This document shows, in pieces, positions 14,787-15,357 of a stretch of DNA of 15,357 bases. Under the pieces are notes generated by a model. The model had not been told where the DNA came from and made no database searches. It saw nothing but the letters and a program-made list of their open reading frames with translations. The DNA comes from Fidelibacterota bacterium (lineage in GTDB: Bacteria > Fidelibacterota > Marinisomatia > SCGC-AAA003-L08 > D37C17). The number at the start of each line of letters is the position of its first letter. Positions within the stretch are counted from its first letter, which is position 1. The translations under genes were made by a program, and so were the position numbers. The stretch lies in contig JABHHG010000076.1 of the NCBI GenBank assembly GCA_018671635.1, positions 1-15,357 of the forward strand, in the 5' to 3' direction.

Positions 14787-15357
14787 CTATTTTGCAAGTT
14801 TTCTTAATAGAATAGCCGATTTATTCCCTTTTTTAAAGGGGTTTCTGACTGCATGTCGAATGACCCATTTTAATTCGGGGGATGCATTTTTTAACCAACG
14901 CTCACATAGATTTAATGCTAGTTCTAAATTATCTTTTGCAATATCACCCACATGATTGGCCACACTTCTTCGCACATATAAATCGAGGTCATTTTTCAGA
15001 TATTCTAAAATGGGAATTGTTGGCGTGGGGTAATTAACAAATGAATCACATCCATCATTAAACTCTGCATTCACCCCATACATTGCTACATAACTACAAT
15101 GGGGCATGTAAAATAATACGGCAAGCCCATTTCCCTCTGTTTTCACTAATGGTGGAGTCAACGTTTGCAAAATTATTTCAATGGCATCAGAATAGGTTTA
15201 TGGTAGATATTTTTTTAATGATGCTGCAATGTGAACACTTCTTTCAGTGAGACTAAGCGGTCCAATCCCATTCATCGCATTGTTGATAAATCCATTTTTA
15301 TCAAAGGCATTATGTACCAAATATATATTTTCAGCTAGTTGGTTTACGGCATCAGAA
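14787..15357 (-). pseudogene. DNA alkylation repair (AlkD-like HEAT-repeat) gene with in-frame stop; 5' end outside window
   Basis: Reading one frame from the right edge gives an upstream part (52 codons, ending in SLTERSVHIAASLKKYLP), then TAA at 15200-15198, then a downstream part continuing without shift (TYSDAIEIIL, DLYVRRSVANHVGDIAKDN, KWVIRHAVRNPFKKGNKSA) to TAG at 14787. Both parts fit AlkD-type HEAT-repeat glycosylases that excise alkylated bases, and they join seamlessly, so one substitution (for example CAA or GAA to TAA) broke the gene. A TTG at 15170 could restart translation but would lose the N-terminal repeats. The end, shortly after NPFKKGNKSAILLRKLAK, seems early compared with longer family members. 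A sequencing or assembly error is possible. Confidence 0.7.

Overview
This window looks like part of the chromosome of an uncultivated, low-GC marine bacterium of the FCB group. My best guess is Candidatus Marinimicrobia (SAR406) or a near relative. The main hints are the secreted CRTAC1-type protein ending in a duplicated dockerin-like motif (NVLDVV near both copies), AT-rich housekeeping genes with Bacteroidota-like signals and few strong Shine-Dalgarno sites, and a tRNA gene without encoded CCA. The phylum is inferred from sequence style only; no marker gene was compared.

Left region (1-3956, all minus strand). A dockerin-tailed CRTAC1 protein (seven FG-GAP-like repeats plus an ASPIC/UnbV domain) is followed, with a 3-base overlap, by a NapH/NosR/CcoG-type membrane protein carrying two 4Fe-4S motifs and a C-terminal TPR region. 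A tRNA-Thr(CGT) with a terminator-like hairpin lies 16 bases further on. Counting membrane segments places the TPR outside the cytoplasmic membrane, on the same side as the secreted propeller. I consider this pair the best candidate for an undescribed system in the window.

Middle region (3957-11148, plus strand). A 242-base divergent intergenic region holds a promoter-like sequence, a leader hairpin and an intrinsic-terminator-like hairpin just before carA, which suggests attenuation of pyrimidine/arginine precursor synthesis. carA, carB and rsgA overlap each other by 8 bases, and a small lipoprotein gene follows. carB carries, in frame, a short palindromic element resembling dispersed bacterial repeats. 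After a 274-base gap with regulatory-looking inverted repeats comes a secreted di-heme cytochrome c resembling the SO2930/HNE_0200 family.

Right region (11149-15357, minus strand). The cytochrome gene meets a secreted PNGase F-like protein stop codon to stop codon with no base between. Upstream of that protein, in the same orientation, is a DEAD-box RNA helicase (CsdA/DeaD type with RNA-binding domain and RGG-rich tail). At the window edge is a DNA alkylation repair (AlkD-like) gene broken by an in-frame TAA.

Taken together: housekeeping genes (carAB, rsgA, helicase, tRNA) are interleaved with envelope or secreted proteins that probably handle redox chemistry and glycoprotein breakdown. No insertion sequence, prophage or CRISPR array was seen.
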